64,000 nt of DNA. It comes from Azospirillum thermophilum. GTDB taxonomy: Bacteria; Pseudomonadota; Alphaproteobacteria; Azospirillales; Azospirillaceae. Shown here one piece after another: positions 23,622 through 33,292 of the stretch. Location: positions 1,441,501 to 1,505,500 of the forward strand of contig NZ_CP029353.1 of the NCBI RefSeq assembly GCF_003130795.1, in the 5' to 3' direction. Under the pieces are notes generated by a model that did not search any database, had not been told where the DNA came from, and saw only the letters and a list, made by a program, of their open reading frames with translations. The translations under genes and the position numbers were made by a program. Position 1 is the first letter of the stretch. Each line of letters opens with the position of its first letter.

Positions 23622-24971
23622 TCAGAGGAGCATCGACAGCGGATCCTCGATCAGCTTCTTGAAAGCCGCAAGGAACTCCGCGCCGACGGCCCCGTCCACC
23701 ACGCGGTGGTCGACCGACAGGGTGCAGGTCATCATCGTGGCGACGGCGAGCGCGCCGTCCTTGACGACCGGACGCTGCTCCGCCGCGCCGACCGCCAGGA
23801 TGCAGCCCTGCGGCGGATTGATGATCGCCGCGAACTCCCGGATGCCGAACATGCCGAGGTTCGAGACGGAGAAGGTGCCGCCCTGGAACTCCTCCGGCTT
23901 CAGCTTGCCGTCGCGGGCGCGCTTGGCCAGGTCCTTCATCTCGTTGGAGATCTGGGCGAGCCCCTTGCCCTCGGCCTTCTTGATGATCGGGGTGATCAGG
24001 CCGCTGGGGGTGGCGACGGCGACCGAGATGTCGGCGTGCTCGTACATCAGGATCGCCTCGTCGGTCCAGGCGGCGTTGGCGGCCGGGACCTTCTTCAGCG
24101 CCAGCGCCGAGGCGCGGATGACGAAGTCGTTGACCGACAGCTTGTAGCTGTCCGACCGGCCGTTCAGCTCGGCCCGCACCTTCATCAGCGTGTCGATCTG
24201 GCAGTCGATCGTCAGATAGAAGTGCGGAACGGTCTGCTTCGCCTCGCCCAGGCGGCGGGCGATGGTCTTGCGCATCCCCGTGTTCGGCACGGCGGTGTAG
24301 ACCATGCCGAGCTTGTCGGACAGGTCCTTGGCGTCGACGCCGGCCGGCGCCGGACGGGCGGCGGGAGCCGGGGCGGCGGCAGGCTGCGCCGCCGGCTTGG
24401 CCGCGGGCGCGGCAGCCTGCGGAGCCGGAGCGGCCTTGGCGCCACCGCCGGCAATGGCGGCGTCCACGTCGGCCTTGACGATGCGGCCGTTGGGGCCGGA
24501 GCCCTTGACCGCCTTCAGGTCGATTCCGGCCTGCCCGGCGATGCGGCGGGCGAGCGGGCTGGCGAACACGCGGTCGCCGGACGCGGCCGGGGCCGGCGCC
24601 GCCGCGGAGACGGACGGTGCCGCGGCAGCCGCCGGCTGGGCCGCCGGAGCCGCCTGCGGGGCCGGAGCGGCGGCCGGGGCCGGGGCGGGAGCGCTGGCTC
24701 CGGCATTGGCCAGCGCGCTCTCGTCCTCGCCTTCCTCCAGCAGGATCGCGATCGGGGTGTTCACGGCAACACCCTGGCTGCCGGCGGCCACCAGGATCTT
24801 GCCGATGCGGCCCTCATCGACGGCCTCGACCTCCATCGTGGCCTTGTCGGTCTCGATCTCGGCCAGCACGTCGCCGGACTTGACCGTGTCGCCTTCCTTC
24901 TTCAGCCACTTGGCGAGGTTGCCCTCGGTCATCGTGGGAGAGAGGGCCGGCATCAGAATCTGGATCGTCAT
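23622..24971 (-). CDS. pdhC: Pyruvate dehydrogenase E2, dihydrolipoamide acetyltransferase
   Basis: A 449-residue protein starting at the ATG at 24971 ([17 protein letters not shown]). A single lipoyl domain has the modified Lys in [17 protein letters not shown]. Ala/Pro-rich linkers flank the peripheral subunit-binding domain ([30 protein letters not shown]), and the catalytic domain ends with [14 protein letters not shown] (catalytic His and Asp). It forms the complex core and transfers acetyl to CoA. The ATG is 13 bp after the pdhB stop. Confidence 0.96.
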   Translation of the reverse strand: MTIQILMPALSPTMTEGNLAKWLKKEGDTVKSGDVLAEIETDKATMEVEAVDEGRIGKILVAAGSQGVAVNTPIAILLEEGEDESALANAGASAPAPAPAAAPAPQAAPAAQPAAAAAPSVSAAAPAPAASGDRVFASPLARRIAGQAGIDLKAVKGSGPNGRIVKADVDAAIAGGGAKAAPAPQAAAPAAKPAAQPAAAPAPAARPAPAGVDAKDLSDKLGMVYTAVPNTGMRKTIARRLGEAKQTVPHFYLTIDCQIDTLMKVRAELNGRSDSYKLSVNDFVIRASALALKKVPAANAAWTDEAILMYEHADISVAVATPSGLITPIIKKAEGKGLAQISNEMKDLAKRARDGKLKPEEFQGGTFSVSNLGMFGIREFAAIINPPQGCILAVGAAEQRPVVKDGALAVATMMTCTLSVDHRVVDGAVGAEFLAAFKKLIEDPLSMLL

Positions 24972-24984
24972 GCTGGTCCCCCTC

Positions 24985-26376
24985 TCAGCGATAGCAGGCG
25001 CGCTTGGCCGCCGCGACGATGTCGTCGATCTGCGGCAGGGCGAGCTTCTCCAGGTTGGCGGCATAGGGCATCGGCACGTCGGCGCCGTGGACACGGATCA
25101 CCGGGGCGTCGAGATAGTCGAAGGCCTGCTCCATCATCAGCGCCGCCATTTCGGAGCCGATGCCGGCAAAGGGCCAGCCCTCCTCGACGGAGACGAGGCG
25201 GTTGGTCTTCTTCACGCTGCCGACAATGGTCGCGGTGTCCAGCGGCCGGATGGTGCGCAGGTTGATGACCTCCGCCTCGATCCCCTCCTTGGCCAGCAGC
25301 TCCGCCGCGGCCAGCGCGTGGCCGACCATGATCGAGAAGGCGGTGATGGTGACGTCCTTGCCCTGGCGCTCGATCTTGGCCTTGCCGATCGGCAGCACGA
25401 ACTCCTCGTCCTCCGGCACCTCGAAGGAGTGGCCGTAGAGGATCTCGTTCTCCAGGAACACCACCGGGTTGGGGTCGCGGATCGCCGCCTTCAGCAGGCC
25501 CTTGGCGTCGGAAGCCGAATAGGGCGCGATCACCTTCAGGCCCGGGCAGTGCGCATACCAGGAGGCATAGCACTGGGAATGCTGGGCGGCCACGCGGGCG
25601 GCGGCGCCGTTCGGCCCGCGGAAGACGATCGGGCACCCCATCTGGCCGCCGGACATGTAGAGCGTCTTGGCGGCGGAGTTGATGATGTGGTCGATCGCCT
25701 GCATGGCGAAGTTGAAGGTCATGAACTCGACGACCGGCTTCAGGCCCTTGAAGGCCGCGCCGACGCCGAGGCCGGCGAAGCCGTATTCGGTGATCGGGGT
25801 GTCGATCACGCGGCCGTCGCCGAACTCCTGCAGCAGGCCCTGGGTCACCTTGTAGGCGCCCTGGTACTGCGCGACCTCCTCGCCCATCACGAAGACCTTG
25901 TCGTCGCGCCGCATCTCCTCGGCCATCGCGTCGCGCAGGGCCTCGCGGACCGTCTTCTTCACGGTCTTGGCGAAGAAGCGCGCCTCATCGACGTCCGGCA
26001 CCGACGGGGCGGTCGGGGTGGGGCCGCCCGGCAGGGTGGAGGCCGGCTTCTCGCCCGTCTCCTTCACCACCGGCTGCGCGGCGGTCTTGGGAGTGGACTC
26101 CTCGATGTTCGAGAGGTTCTCGACCGCGGACTCACCCTCCTCCAGCAGGACGGCGATCGGCGTGTTCACGGCGACGCCCTCGGTCCCCTCGGCGACCAGG
26201 ATCTTGCCGATGGTCCCCTCGTCGACGGCCTCGACCTCCATGGTCGCCTTGTCGGTCTCGATCTCGGCCAGCACGTCGCCGGATTTGACCGTGTCCCCTT
26301 CCTTCTTCAGCCACTTGGCCAGCTTGCCCTCGGTCATCGTGGGCGACAGGGCCGGCATCAGCACTTCGATCGGCAT
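24985..26376 (-). CDS. pdhB: Pyruvate dehydrogenase E1 beta subunit with N-terminal lipoyl domain
   Basis: A 463-residue protein. Residues 1-80 are a complete lipoyl domain nearly identical to that of PdhC ([17 protein letters not shown]). An Ala/Pro-rich linker leads to the transketolase-like E1-beta domain ([38 protein letters not shown], then the C-terminal transketolase domain). A lipoylated E1 beta is a known alphaproteobacterial variant and gives the complex extra lipoyl arms. It lies between pdhA and pdhC. Confidence 0.96.
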   Translation of the reverse strand: MPIEVLMPALSPTMTEGKLAKWLKKEGDTVKSGDVLAEIETDKATMEVEAVDEGTIGKILVAEGTEGVAVNTPIAVLLEEGESAVENLSNIEESTPKTAAQPVVKETGEKPASTLPGGPTPTAPSVPDVDEARFFAKTVKKTVREALRDAMAEEMRRDDKVFVMGEEVAQYQGAYKVTQGLLQEFGDGRVIDTPITEYGFAGLGVGAAFKGLKPVVEFMTFNFAMQAIDHIINSAAKTLYMSGGQMGCPIVFRGPNGAAARVAAQHSQCYASWYAHCPGLKVIAPYSASDAKGLLKAAIRDPNPVVFLENEILYGHSFEVPEDEEFVLPIGKAKIERQGKDVTITAFSIMVGHALAAAELLAKEGIEAEVINLRTIRPLDTATIVGSVKKTNRLVSVEEGWPFAGIGSEMAALMMEQAFDYLDAPVIRVHGADVPMPYAANLEKLALPQIDDIVAAAKRACYR

Positions 26377-26447
26377 TCCTCAACCTCCGGCGGCGCAGGC
26401 GGACCGGTCGGGCCGGACCCTGGCGCCGCTCCCGCTTTTCGTTGTCG

Positions 26448-27470
26448 TCAGGCTTCGATCAGGATGTCGGTCCACAGCTCCGACGGATCGGGCTCGGGGC
26501 TCTGCTGCGCGAACTCGGCGGACTCGGTGACGATCGCCTTCACCTCGCGATCGATCTCCTTCAGCTTGTCCTCGTCCACATGGCCGCCGTCGAGCAGGAT
26601 CTTCTTCAGCCGGTCGATCGGATCGGACTCGGTCCGCATCTTCTCGACCTCCTCCTTCGTGCGGTACTTGGCCGGGTCGGACATCGAGTGGCCGCGGTAG
26701 CGGTAGGTCTTCATCTCCAGGATGACCGGGCCGTTGCCGGCGCGGATGTACTCCACCCACTTGTCGGCGGCGGTCTTGACCTCCAGCACGTCCATGCCGT
26801 TGACCTGGTAGCCGGGGATGCCGTAGGCGGCGCCGCGCTGGTGCAGTTCGCCGGCCGAGGCGCGCTCCTGCGAGGTGCCCATGGCGTACTTGTTGTTCTC
26901 GATCACGAAGAGCACCGGCAGCTTCCACAGGGCCGCCATGTTGAAGCTCTCGTAGACCTGGCCCTGGTTGATGGCGCCGTCGCCGCAATAGACCGCGGAG
27001 AGGCCGCCGTCCTTCAGGTACTTGTGCGCGAAGGCGAGGCCGGCCCCGAGCGGGACCTGGGCGCCGACGATGCCGTGGCCGCCGTAGAAGTTCTTCTCGC
27101 GGCTGAACATGTGCATCGAGCCGCCCTTGCCCTTGGAGTAGCCTCCGCGGCGGCCGGTCAGCTCGGCCATCACGCCCTTGGCGTCCATGCCGCAGGCCAG
27201 CATGTGGCCGTGGTCGCGATAGCTGGTGATGACGGTGTCGGTGTCGTTCAGCGCGGCCTGCACGCCGACGACGACGGCCTCCTGGCCGATATAGAGATGG
27301 CAGAAGCCACCGATCAGCCCCATGCCGTAGAGCTGGCCCGCCTTCTCCTCGAAGCGGCGGATCAGGAGCATCTCGCGATAGTACTTGATCAGCTCCTCGG
27401 CCGAGGCGGCGGGAGCGGAAGCGGGTGCGGTTTCGGTCTGCGCTTTGGGACGGCGACGGGACGCGGCCAT
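26448..27470 (-). CDS. pdhA: Pyruvate dehydrogenase E1 alpha subunit
   Basis: A 340-residue protein starting at the ATG at 27470, preceded by GGGGAGGAACC. It carries the thiamine diphosphate motif GDGAINQG...NMAALWKLPVLFVIENN and the phosphorylation-loop-like segment YRYRGHSMSDPAKYR of E1 alpha. With PdhB it decarboxylates pyruvate and acetylates the lipoyl arms. An Ala/Pro/Arg-rich N-terminal tail of about 30 residues precedes the core. It is the first gene of pdhA-pdhB-pdhC-chorismate mutase-lpd. Confidence 0.96.
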   Translation of the reverse strand: MAASRRRPKAQTETAPASAPAASAEELIKYYREMLLIRRFEEKAGQLYGMGLIGGFCHLYIGQEAVVVGVQAALNDTDTVITSYRDHGHMLACGMDAKGVMAELTGRRGGYSKGKGGSMHMFSREKNFYGGHGIVGAQVPLGAGLAFAHKYLKDGGLSAVYCGDGAINQGQVYESFNMAALWKLPVLFVIENNKYAMGTSQERASAGELHQRGAAYGIPGYQVNGMDVLEVKTAADKWVEYIRAGNGPVILEMKTYRYRGHSMSDPAKYRTKEEVEKMRTESDPIDRLKKILLDGGHVDEDKLKEIDREVKAIVTESAEFAQQSPEPDPSELWTDILIEA

Positions 27471-27520
27471 GGTTCCTCCCCAAGGATCAAGCGGCAACGA
27501 GCCCATCCAAACAGCCGTTG

Positions 27521-27536
27521 CCGCAACGCGTTGCGG
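27521..27536. promoter_or_regulatory. 16-bp perfect palindrome upstream of pdhA, candidate operator
   Basis: CCGCAACGCGTTGCGG is a perfect palindrome about 50 bases before the pdhA start, in the 177-bp region between ftsB and pdhA. The same region has an 11-bp inverted pair, AAACAGCCGTT (27509-27519) and AACGGCTGTTT (27604-27614). No binding protein can be named from the sequence. Confidence 0.45.
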
Positions 27537-27632
27537 GGCGTTGACCACCCCGCACCGTAAGCGAATGTGGCGCACACCCTACACGACCGTGAGCGTCAGC
27601 GCAAACGGCTGTTTTTCAAAGCGAATTACCGA

Positions 27633-27651
27633 TTAACCGGATTTCGGTTAA
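27633..27651 (-). terminator. AT-rich hairpin at the ftsB stop, possible terminator
   Basis: TTAACCG (27633-27639) pairs with CGGTTAA (27645-27651) around a 5-base loop, spanning the ftsB stop codon. There is no clear T-run after it on the minus strand, so it may be a terminator or simply an RNA-stabilising hairpin. Confidence 0.35.
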
Positions 27652-28037
27652 TTGACTGATCCGGGCCGCTTCTCCGTAGCTACCTCGTCCTGGTCATAGA
27701 CTTTGGGCAGCGTCACGATGACGTCGCGCGGGTTGGAAAGGTTGAGCATCGAGCGCGCGCGCTCGTCCAGCATGTCGAGGTCGAGATGGTCGCCGCGCAG
27801 GAGCTGGGCGCGCCGCTCCATCAGTTCCCGCTCGGCCGAGACCTGCTTCAGGATGGATTCGGCCTGCGCGATCTCGTTCTGGATCTGCTGCATGGCGACC
27901 AGCCCGCGGTCCCCGTGGATGGCGTAATAGGCGAAGTAGGCGACGACGCAGGAGCCGATCGCCGGGCCGATGGCCTGCCGCAGGGCGCTCTTCGCCGCGC
28001 GCTTCAGGGAGAGGGAGATGTTCGCGATCATGGTCAT
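27648..28037 (-). CDS. ftsB: Septum formation initiator FtsB/DivIC family protein
   Basis: About 129 residues from the ATG at 28037; an ATG two codons later is equally possible. A short cytoplasmic N-terminus, one transmembrane helix (AIGPAIGSCVVAYFAYYAIHG) and a coiled coil (LVAMQQIQNEIAQAESILKQVSAERELMERRAQLL) are followed by DLDMLDERARSMLNLSNP. This is the FtsB/DivIC pattern, linking FtsL and FtsQ in the divisome. Its location just upstream of pdhA matches other alphaproteobacteria. Extension upstream to 28190 is not supported. Confidence 0.88.
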   Translation of the reverse strand: MTMIANISLSLKRAAKSALRQAIGPAIGSCVVAYFAYYAIHGDRGLVAMQQIQNEIAQAESILKQVSAERELMERRAQLLRGDHLDLDMLDERARSMLNLSNPRDVIVTLPKVYDQDEVATEKRPGSVN

Positions 28038-28320
28038 GCCCGCGATGGAATCACAGGCTTTGCCGTCGGGCAAACGAAAAAGAAGCAACACCCAAGTCTT
28101 CGTGGCGACGTGGTCTTTGTGCAACGCAGTAATAGCCGGATGCGCCAGGACGATTCGCCGCAAGACCCCGGTCACGGGAATACGGGTCACAAAAAAGTCG
28201 CACCTGTGTCCGGGATGAAGGGCGTCGTCCGGGTGTTGGAGGTCACACAGTCGCGTACCGCCGGCCGGAAAGCGGCGGGTGGTGCCGGCCCATGCGACCC
28301 ATGGTAAGGAGCCTCACTCC

Positions 28321-28608
28321 ATGCGCAGCAAGTTCCTGTTGGCCGCCCTGCCCGCCCTGCTTCTGGGGCTCGCGGCCTGCGACGACCAGTCGACGCCGAA
28401 CAGCGGTTCGAGCAACACCAACGAGCCGGCCGCCACCGGCACCTCGCCGAGCGGAGCCCCCGTCACCGGCGGGACTTCCGGCTCCTCGATGAACAACGCC
28501 CCGGCCCCGACGACGACCGCGCCGGGCGGTTCCACCGCCGGCGGCGCGGCCGGCGGCGGCGGCAACACCAGCGGCGGCGCCCCGACCGCGGGCGGCGGCG
28601 GTCAGTAA
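28321..28608 (+). CDS. Small low-complexity lipoprotein
   Basis: A 95-residue protein with a signal peptide and lipobox (LLLGLAAC; lipidated Cys at residue 20). The mature part is almost entirely Gly, Ser, Thr, Pro, Ala and Asn (GGAAGGGGNTSGGAPTAGGGGQ at the end), suggesting a disordered surface or periplasmic tether. AGGAG lies 9 bases before the ATG. No homologous domain is recognisable. It is monocistronic, closed by a strong terminator. Confidence 0.75.
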   Translation: MRSKFLLAALPALLLGLAACDDQSTPNSGSSNTNEPAATGTSPSGAPVTGGTSGSSMNNAPAPTTTAPGGSTAGGAAGGGGNTSGGAPTAGGGGQ

Positions 28609-28633
28609 GTACCTTTTTCCGTTCGTGCCTGAG

Positions 28634-28657
28634 GGGCGGGCCGCAGCCCGCCCTTTT
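28634..28657 (+). terminator. Rho-independent terminator
   Basis: An 8-bp perfect stem, GGGCGGGC with GCCCGCCC, with loop CGCA is followed directly by TTTT. It lies 26 bp after the small lipoprotein stop. Confidence 0.85.
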
Positions 28658-28691
28658 CAGCGCGGCCTTTCAGCGCCGCCCGGCCCCGGCC

Positions 28692-29087
28692 TCATTCCGG
28701 CGGCACTTCCCGCGGCTTGCGGTCGGCGTCGATCGCGACATAGGTGAAGACGCCCTCGGTCACCTTGATCGGTTCGGACTGCTTGCGCTCGCGCCGGACC
28801 CAGGTTTCGACCCGCACCCGTATGGAGGTGCGCCCCACCCGCTCGACGGTCGCGAAGCAGCTCACCTCGTCGCCCACGAACACCGGCTTGTGGAAGGTCA
28901 TCGCCTCGATCCCGACCGTCGCGACGCGGCCCTGCGACCGGCGCACGGCGACCATGCCGCCCGCGAGGTCCATCTGCGACAGCAGCCAGCCGCCGAAGAT
29001 GTCGCCGTTCGGATTGGTATCCGCCGGCATGGCGATCGCCCGCAGGGCCGGACCGCGGTTGAAGTCGTACTCGTCAGCCTCGCTCAT
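28692..29087 (-). CDS. Acyl-CoA thioesterase, hotdog fold (YciA-like)
   Basis: A 131-residue hotdog protein. The signatures are RAIAMPADTNPNGDIFGGWLLSQMDLAGGMVA, which carries the catalytic Asp of the GDIFGGWL motif, and VGIEAMTFHKPVFVGDEVSC. YciA-type enzymes hydrolyse various acyl-CoAs, relieving CoA trapping. It is divergent from parE with about 100 bp between the two starts. Confidence 0.9.
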   Translation of the reverse strand: MSEADEYDFNRGPALRAIAMPADTNPNGDIFGGWLLSQMDLAGGMVAVRRSQGRVATVGIEAMTFHKPVFVGDEVSCFATVERVGRTSIRVRVETWVRRERKQSEPIKVTEGVFTYVAIDADRKPREVPPE

Positions 29088-29193
29088 AGCCGTCCCTCAC
29101 AGTTTTTTACGCGCACAAAATCTTGTATCGGCGTTATAGAAGCCCCACAGCATGCGCTTGCGCACCCCTGACGAAATTCCTATGATTGGGGCC

Positions 29194-31181
29194 ATGAGCG
29201 ACCTTTTCGAGAACACGGCGCGCAAGGCCGACAGTTACTCCGCCCAGGATATCGAGGTTCTGGAGGGGCTTGAACCCGTTCGCCGGCGACCCGGCATGTA
29301 TATCGGCGGCACCGACGACCGCGCGCTGCACCACCTCGTGGCCGAGGTGCTGGACAACGCGATGGACGAGGCGGTGGCCGGCCATGCCAGCCGCATCGAT
29401 CTGGAACTGGCGGCCGACGGCACGGTGACCGTGCGCGACAACGGACGCGGCATCCCGATCGACGAGCATCCCAAATACCCCGGCAAGTCGGCGCTGGAGG
29501 TCATCCTGACCACGCTGCACTCCGGCGGCAAGTTCTCCAACAAGGTCTATGCGACCTCGGGCGGCCTGCACGGCGTCGGCCTGTCGGTGGTGAACGCCCT
29601 GTCGGACCGGCTGACGGTGGAGGTCGCGCGCGACCGGCAGCTCTTCATCCAGCAGTACAGCCGCGGCCTGCCCCAGGGGCCGCTGGTCCGGCAGGGCGCC
29701 ATCAACCGGCGCGGCACCACGATCCGCTTCCATGCCGACCCGGAGATCTTCGGGGAGACCGCGCATTTCGAGCCGCACCGGCTCTACCGCCTCGCCCGCT
29801 CCAAGGCCTACCTCTATCGCGGCGTCGAGATCCGCTGGAGCTGCGATCCCTCGCTGCTGACGGTCGACACCACGACCCCGGCGGCGGAGACGCTGCACTT
29901 CCCCGGCGGCCTGCTGGACTACCTGACCGCCGCGCTGAAGGACCACAAGTCGCTGACCCCGGTGCCCTTCTCCGGTGCGGTCGACTTCCCCAACGGCCAG
30001 GGACGCGTCGAATGGGCGGTCGCCTGGACCGACAATGACGAGGGGTTCTCGCACACCTACTGCAACACGGTCCCCACCCCCCAGGGCGGCACGCACGAGG
30101 CCGGGCTGCGCTCGGCGCTGACGCGCGGGCTGAAGGGCTATGGCGAGCTGACCAACAACAAGCGGGCCGGCCAGATCACCTCCGACGACGTGATGGGCGA
30201 CGCCTGCGTCCTGCTGTCCGTCTTCATCCGCGAGCCGCATTTCCAGGGCCAGACCAAGGAGAGGCTGGTCACCGGCGAGGCGCAGAAGCTGGTCGAGGCG
30301 GCGGTCAAGGACCATTTCGACCACTGGCTGTCGGGTGATCCCTCCTCCTCCAACAGCCTGCTCGAGCACCTGATCGAGCGCGCCGAGGAGCGGCAGCGCC
30401 GCAAGCAGATGAAGGAGACGGGCCGCAAGACCCCGACCCGCCGCCTGCGCCTGCCCGGCAAGCTGGCCGACTGCTCGCGCACCACCCCGGAGGGGACCGA
30501 GATCTTCCTGGTCGAGGGCGACTCGGCGGGCGGCTCGGCCAAACAGGCGCGCAACCGCGAGACCCAGGCCATCCTGCCGCTGCGCGGCAAGATCCTGAAC
30601 GTGGCAAGCGCCTCGTCCGACAAGATGAAGGCGAACCAGGAGCTGAACGACCTGACCCAGGCGCTCGGCTGCGGGGTCGGGCGGGACTTCAGCGTCGACA
30701 AGCTGCGCTACGAGCGGGTCATCATCATGACCGACGCCGACGTGGACGGCGCGCACATCGCCTCGCTGCTGATGACCTTCTTCTATCGCGAGATGCCGGG
30801 CCTGATCCAGGAGGGGCGCCTCTACCTCGCCCTGCCCCGCTCTACCGCCTCAGCCATGGCGGCAAGTCGGTCTATGCCCGCGACGACCGGCACAAGGACG
30901 AGCTGCTCGGCAGGATGTTCAGGAACAAGAAACCGGAGATCAGCCGCTTCAAGGGCCTGGGCGAGATGATGCCGGCGCAGCTCCGCGAGACGACGATGGA
31001 CCCGGCCAAGCGCACGCTGCTGCGCGTCCTGGTGCCGAACACCGCCGATCCGGAAGAGCGCGACGAGATCGAGCGGACCAGGATGCGGGTCGAACAGTTG
31101 ATGGGACGGCGGCCCGAACTGCGCTTCCAGTTCATCCAGGAGAACGCGAAGTTCGTGAAGGCGGACGACATCGACGTCTGA
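29194..31181 (+). CDS. parE: DNA topoisomerase IV subunit B (ParE), with an apparent -1 frameshift
   Basis: A type II topoisomerase ATPase subunit, about 662 residues once repaired, starting at the ATG at 29194. It has the GHKL ATPase (VLDNAMDEAV; NGRGIPIDEHP; TSGGLHGVGLSVVNALS) and the TOPRIM domain (EGDSAGGSAKQARNRETQAILPLRGKILNV; MTDADVDGAHI). After LYLALP the frame changes. Adding one C to the C4 run at 30835-30838 restores LYLALPPLYRLSHGGKSVYARDDRHKDELL and joins the remainder (FKGLGEMMPAQLRETTMDP) to the stop at 31181. ParE is normally essential, so a sequencing error is likely. Confidence 0.93.
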
Positions 31182-31215
31182 GGCCGGATCGCCGGCGGTG
31201 GAAGAGGGATTGCGG

Positions 31216-31788
31216 ATGAAACGACCTGTCCCGCTCGCCGTGGCGGCGGCCTTCCTGCTCCTGGCCGGCTGCGGCAACGAGCGGGTGGTGTCCGACCTGC
31301 CCGCACCGGCCTACACGCCGGGCGAGCTGGCCTATGCCGCCAGCGACCGCGACCTGCGGGTGGTGATCCACGGCAATCCGTTCGGCGGCGACGGCGAGCG
31401 GTTCGGCGACCGCGTCACCGACTACATGCAGAACCATGTCTTCGGCGTGCGCACCCATTTCACGATCCGGCCGGACCAGACGGCGCGGCCGGACTACCGC
31501 GTGGTGCTCGCCTTCAACCCGGCGCAGAACACGCTGAATTCGGAGCTGTGCCGCAACGCGGCCATCCCGACGCGCCCGCCGGGCGGCGCGATCGTCGTCC
31601 AGGGCGCCTTCTGCCGCGGCGGCGGCGCCCTGACCTCGGCCACCGGCTGGCTGGACGAGGTGAAGACCATGGAAGACCCGGACTTCCGCCAGCTCATCGG
31701 CGACCTGACCTTCTCGCTCTTCCCGACGAAGCGGGCCGAGGCCGACGACCGGCTGGACCACCCGGTCTTCCGGCGGAGTCGTCCCTAA
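31216..31788 (+). CDS. Lipoprotein of unknown function
   Basis: A 190-residue protein starting at the ATG at 31216 (GAGGG upstream). The signal peptide ends in a lipobox LLLAGC (lipidated Cys near residue 19). The mature domain (YAASDRDLRVVIHGNPFGGDGERFGDRVTDYMQNHVFG, then TARPDYRVVLAFNP) looks like a compact alpha/beta domain; I do not recognise the family. It follows parE by 34 bp and may be cotranscribed. Confidence 0.7.
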   Translation: MKRPVPLAVAAAFLLLAGCGNERVVSDLPAPAYTPGELAYAASDRDLRVVIHGNPFGGDGERFGDRVTDYMQNHVFGVRTHFTIRPDQTARPDYRVVLAFNPAQNTLNSELCRNAAIPTRPPGGAIVVQGAFCRGGGALTSATGWLDEVKTMEDPDFRQLIGDLTFSLFPTKRAEADDRLDHPVFRRSRP

Positions 31789-31799
31789 ACCCGGCGAGC

Positions 31800-32510
31800 T
31801 CAGTCCTGCAGCCAGAGCCGCAGCAGCGCCGTGACGGCCTGCGGCTGTTCCATGGCGGAGAGGTGGCCGCAATCCTCGACCACCACGAAACGGGCGCCGG
31901 GGATCAGGGACGCCATCTCCTCATGCAGCTCCGGCGGGGTCAGGGCGTCCTGGCGGCCGCAGAGGACCAGCGCCGGGCAGCGAATCGCGGCGAGGCCGGG
32001 GCGGCTGTCGGGCCGGGTCATGATCGCCGTCTGCTCGCGCTCGTACCCGTCGACGCCGATCCGCTCCGCCTGGGCCAGCACCGACTCGACGAGCGGCCGG
32101 TCTGCCATGCGGTCGGGATGGATCAGCCGCGGCAGGGCCGCCGCCATCACCTGCCGCAGCCTGCCCTGCCGGGCGAGCGCGATGCCTTCCTTGCGGTTGG
32201 CGGTCGCCTCCGGCGTGTCGGGGCGGGCGTTGGTGTCGAGCAGGGCGAGCCGCGTCACCCGCTCCGGCGCGCGGCGCAGGATCTCCATGGCGACATAGCC
32301 GCCCATCGACAGGCCGGCGACGGCGAATCGCTCCGGCGCCTCGGCCAGGACGAGATCGGCCATGCCGGCGATCGAGTCCCGCCCGGACAGGTTCGCCACG
32401 CGCATCTCCGCCACGTCGGCGAGATGCCGGGTCTGGTGGTCCCAGAGCGCGGCGTCCAGCGGCATGCCGGGCAGGAGAACCAGGGGCTGGCGGCCGTTCC
32501 GGCTGGTCAT
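31800..32510 (-). CDS. Alpha/beta-hydrolase fold protein
   Basis: A 236-residue hydrolase: oxyanion-side LPGMPLDAALWDHQ, nucleophile elbow VAGLSMGGYVAMEIL (catalytic Ser), acid near CGRQDALTPPELH and the catalytic His in VVVEDCGHLSAMEQP. It resembles the small esterase/enol-lactonase group; the substrate is unknown. It is cotranscribed with the isochorismatase-family gene 20 bp upstream. The open frame upstream of 32510 is a shadow of that gene. Confidence 0.85.
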   Translation of the reverse strand: MTSRNGRQPLVLLPGMPLDAALWDHQTRHLADVAEMRVANLSGRDSIAGMADLVLAEAPERFAVAGLSMGGYVAMEILRRAPERVTRLALLDTNARPDTPEATANRKEGIALARQGRLRQVMAAALPRLIHPDRMADRPLVESVLAQAERIGVDGYEREQTAIMTRPDSRPGLAAIRCPALVLCGRQDALTPPELHEEMASLIPGARFVVVEDCGHLSAMEQPQAVTALLRLWLQD

Positions 32511-32529
32511 GGTCGGGTCTCCCGTGCGC

Positions 32530-33071
32530 TTACTTGATGAGGGCGCTGATCGTCTTGAACTCCGGCGTGCCGGCCCGCTCCATCCACTCGAACAGCACCA
32601 TCTCGGTGGTGACGATCTGCGCGCCGCAGCCACGCATGCGGGCGATCGCCAGATCGGCGTTGGCCGGCAGGCGCGACGACACCGCGTCCGCCACCAGGAA
32701 CAGCTCGTAGCCCAGCGACAGCAGCCCCAGCGCCGTCTGCAGCACGCAGACATGCGCCTCGGTCCCGCAGAGGACCACCTGGGGGCGGTCGATGCGCTTC
32801 AGCCGATCGACGAAGGCAGGCTCGCCGGTGGAGCCGAAGGCGATCTTCTCGACGACCGCCCCCGGAGGGACGAGCGCGGCGACCGGCTCCACCGTCGGGC
32901 CGAGTCCGCGGGATACTGTTCCGTCACCACGACCGGAACGGACAGCACGGCGGCCCCCTTCAGCAGGAGCGAGACGTTGCGGACGACCCGCTCGGAGTCG
33001 CTGATCGCCGGCAGGAGCCTCTCCTGCACATCGACGACGGCCAGGACGGATCGGTTGGAGTGAAGCAGCAT
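32530..33071 (-). CDS. Isochorismatase-family (YcaC-like) hydrolase with an apparent -1 frameshift
   Basis: The N-terminal piece from the ATG at 33071 reads LAVVDVQERLLPAI (catalytic Asp) up to VVVTEQYP. The C-terminal piece, in another frame, reads EPVAALVPPGAVVEKIAFGSTGEPAF and RPQVVLCGTEAHVCVLQTA, containing the nucleophilic Cys of the GTEAHVC motif. Adding one base to the G3 run at 32910-32912 links them as EQYPRGLGPTVEPV, giving 180 residues, normal for the family. Members hydrolyse amides or related bonds; the substrate is unknown. Confidence 0.85.
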
Positions 33072-33197
33072 CGGGGGCAGCCTTTTTCTCGCGGATCGGT
33101 GGTGGGGCGAGGGGGAAAACAGCCTACCCCACCGCTCTTTCGCCGCCAACCGGCGCGTCCGCGGCAGCTATTTCACCCGAAAAGCCACGAGGTGTAT

Positions 33198-33225
33198 TGA
33201 CAGCGGCCTTTGACTTCCTATTCTG
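33198..33225 (+). promoter_or_regulatory. Candidate sigma70 promoter of the DEAD-box helicase gene
   Basis: TTGACA (33198-33203) is separated by 16 bases from TATTCT (33220-33225), about 70 bases before the helicase ATG. It is the best -35/-10 pair in the 222-bp divergent region. Confidence 0.5.
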
Positions 33226-33292
33226 CGGCACCATCTAGGCAACGGGCGTCGATTCGCTCGATCTTTTCAACCTCCAGACAGAAACAGGTTGG

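Noticed and set aside
24304..26700. A 798-codon plus-strand open frame across pdhC and pdhB
   Set aside because: It is a shadow of two intact genes on the minus strand, and its Ala/Gly-rich start mirrors the linkers of PdhC.
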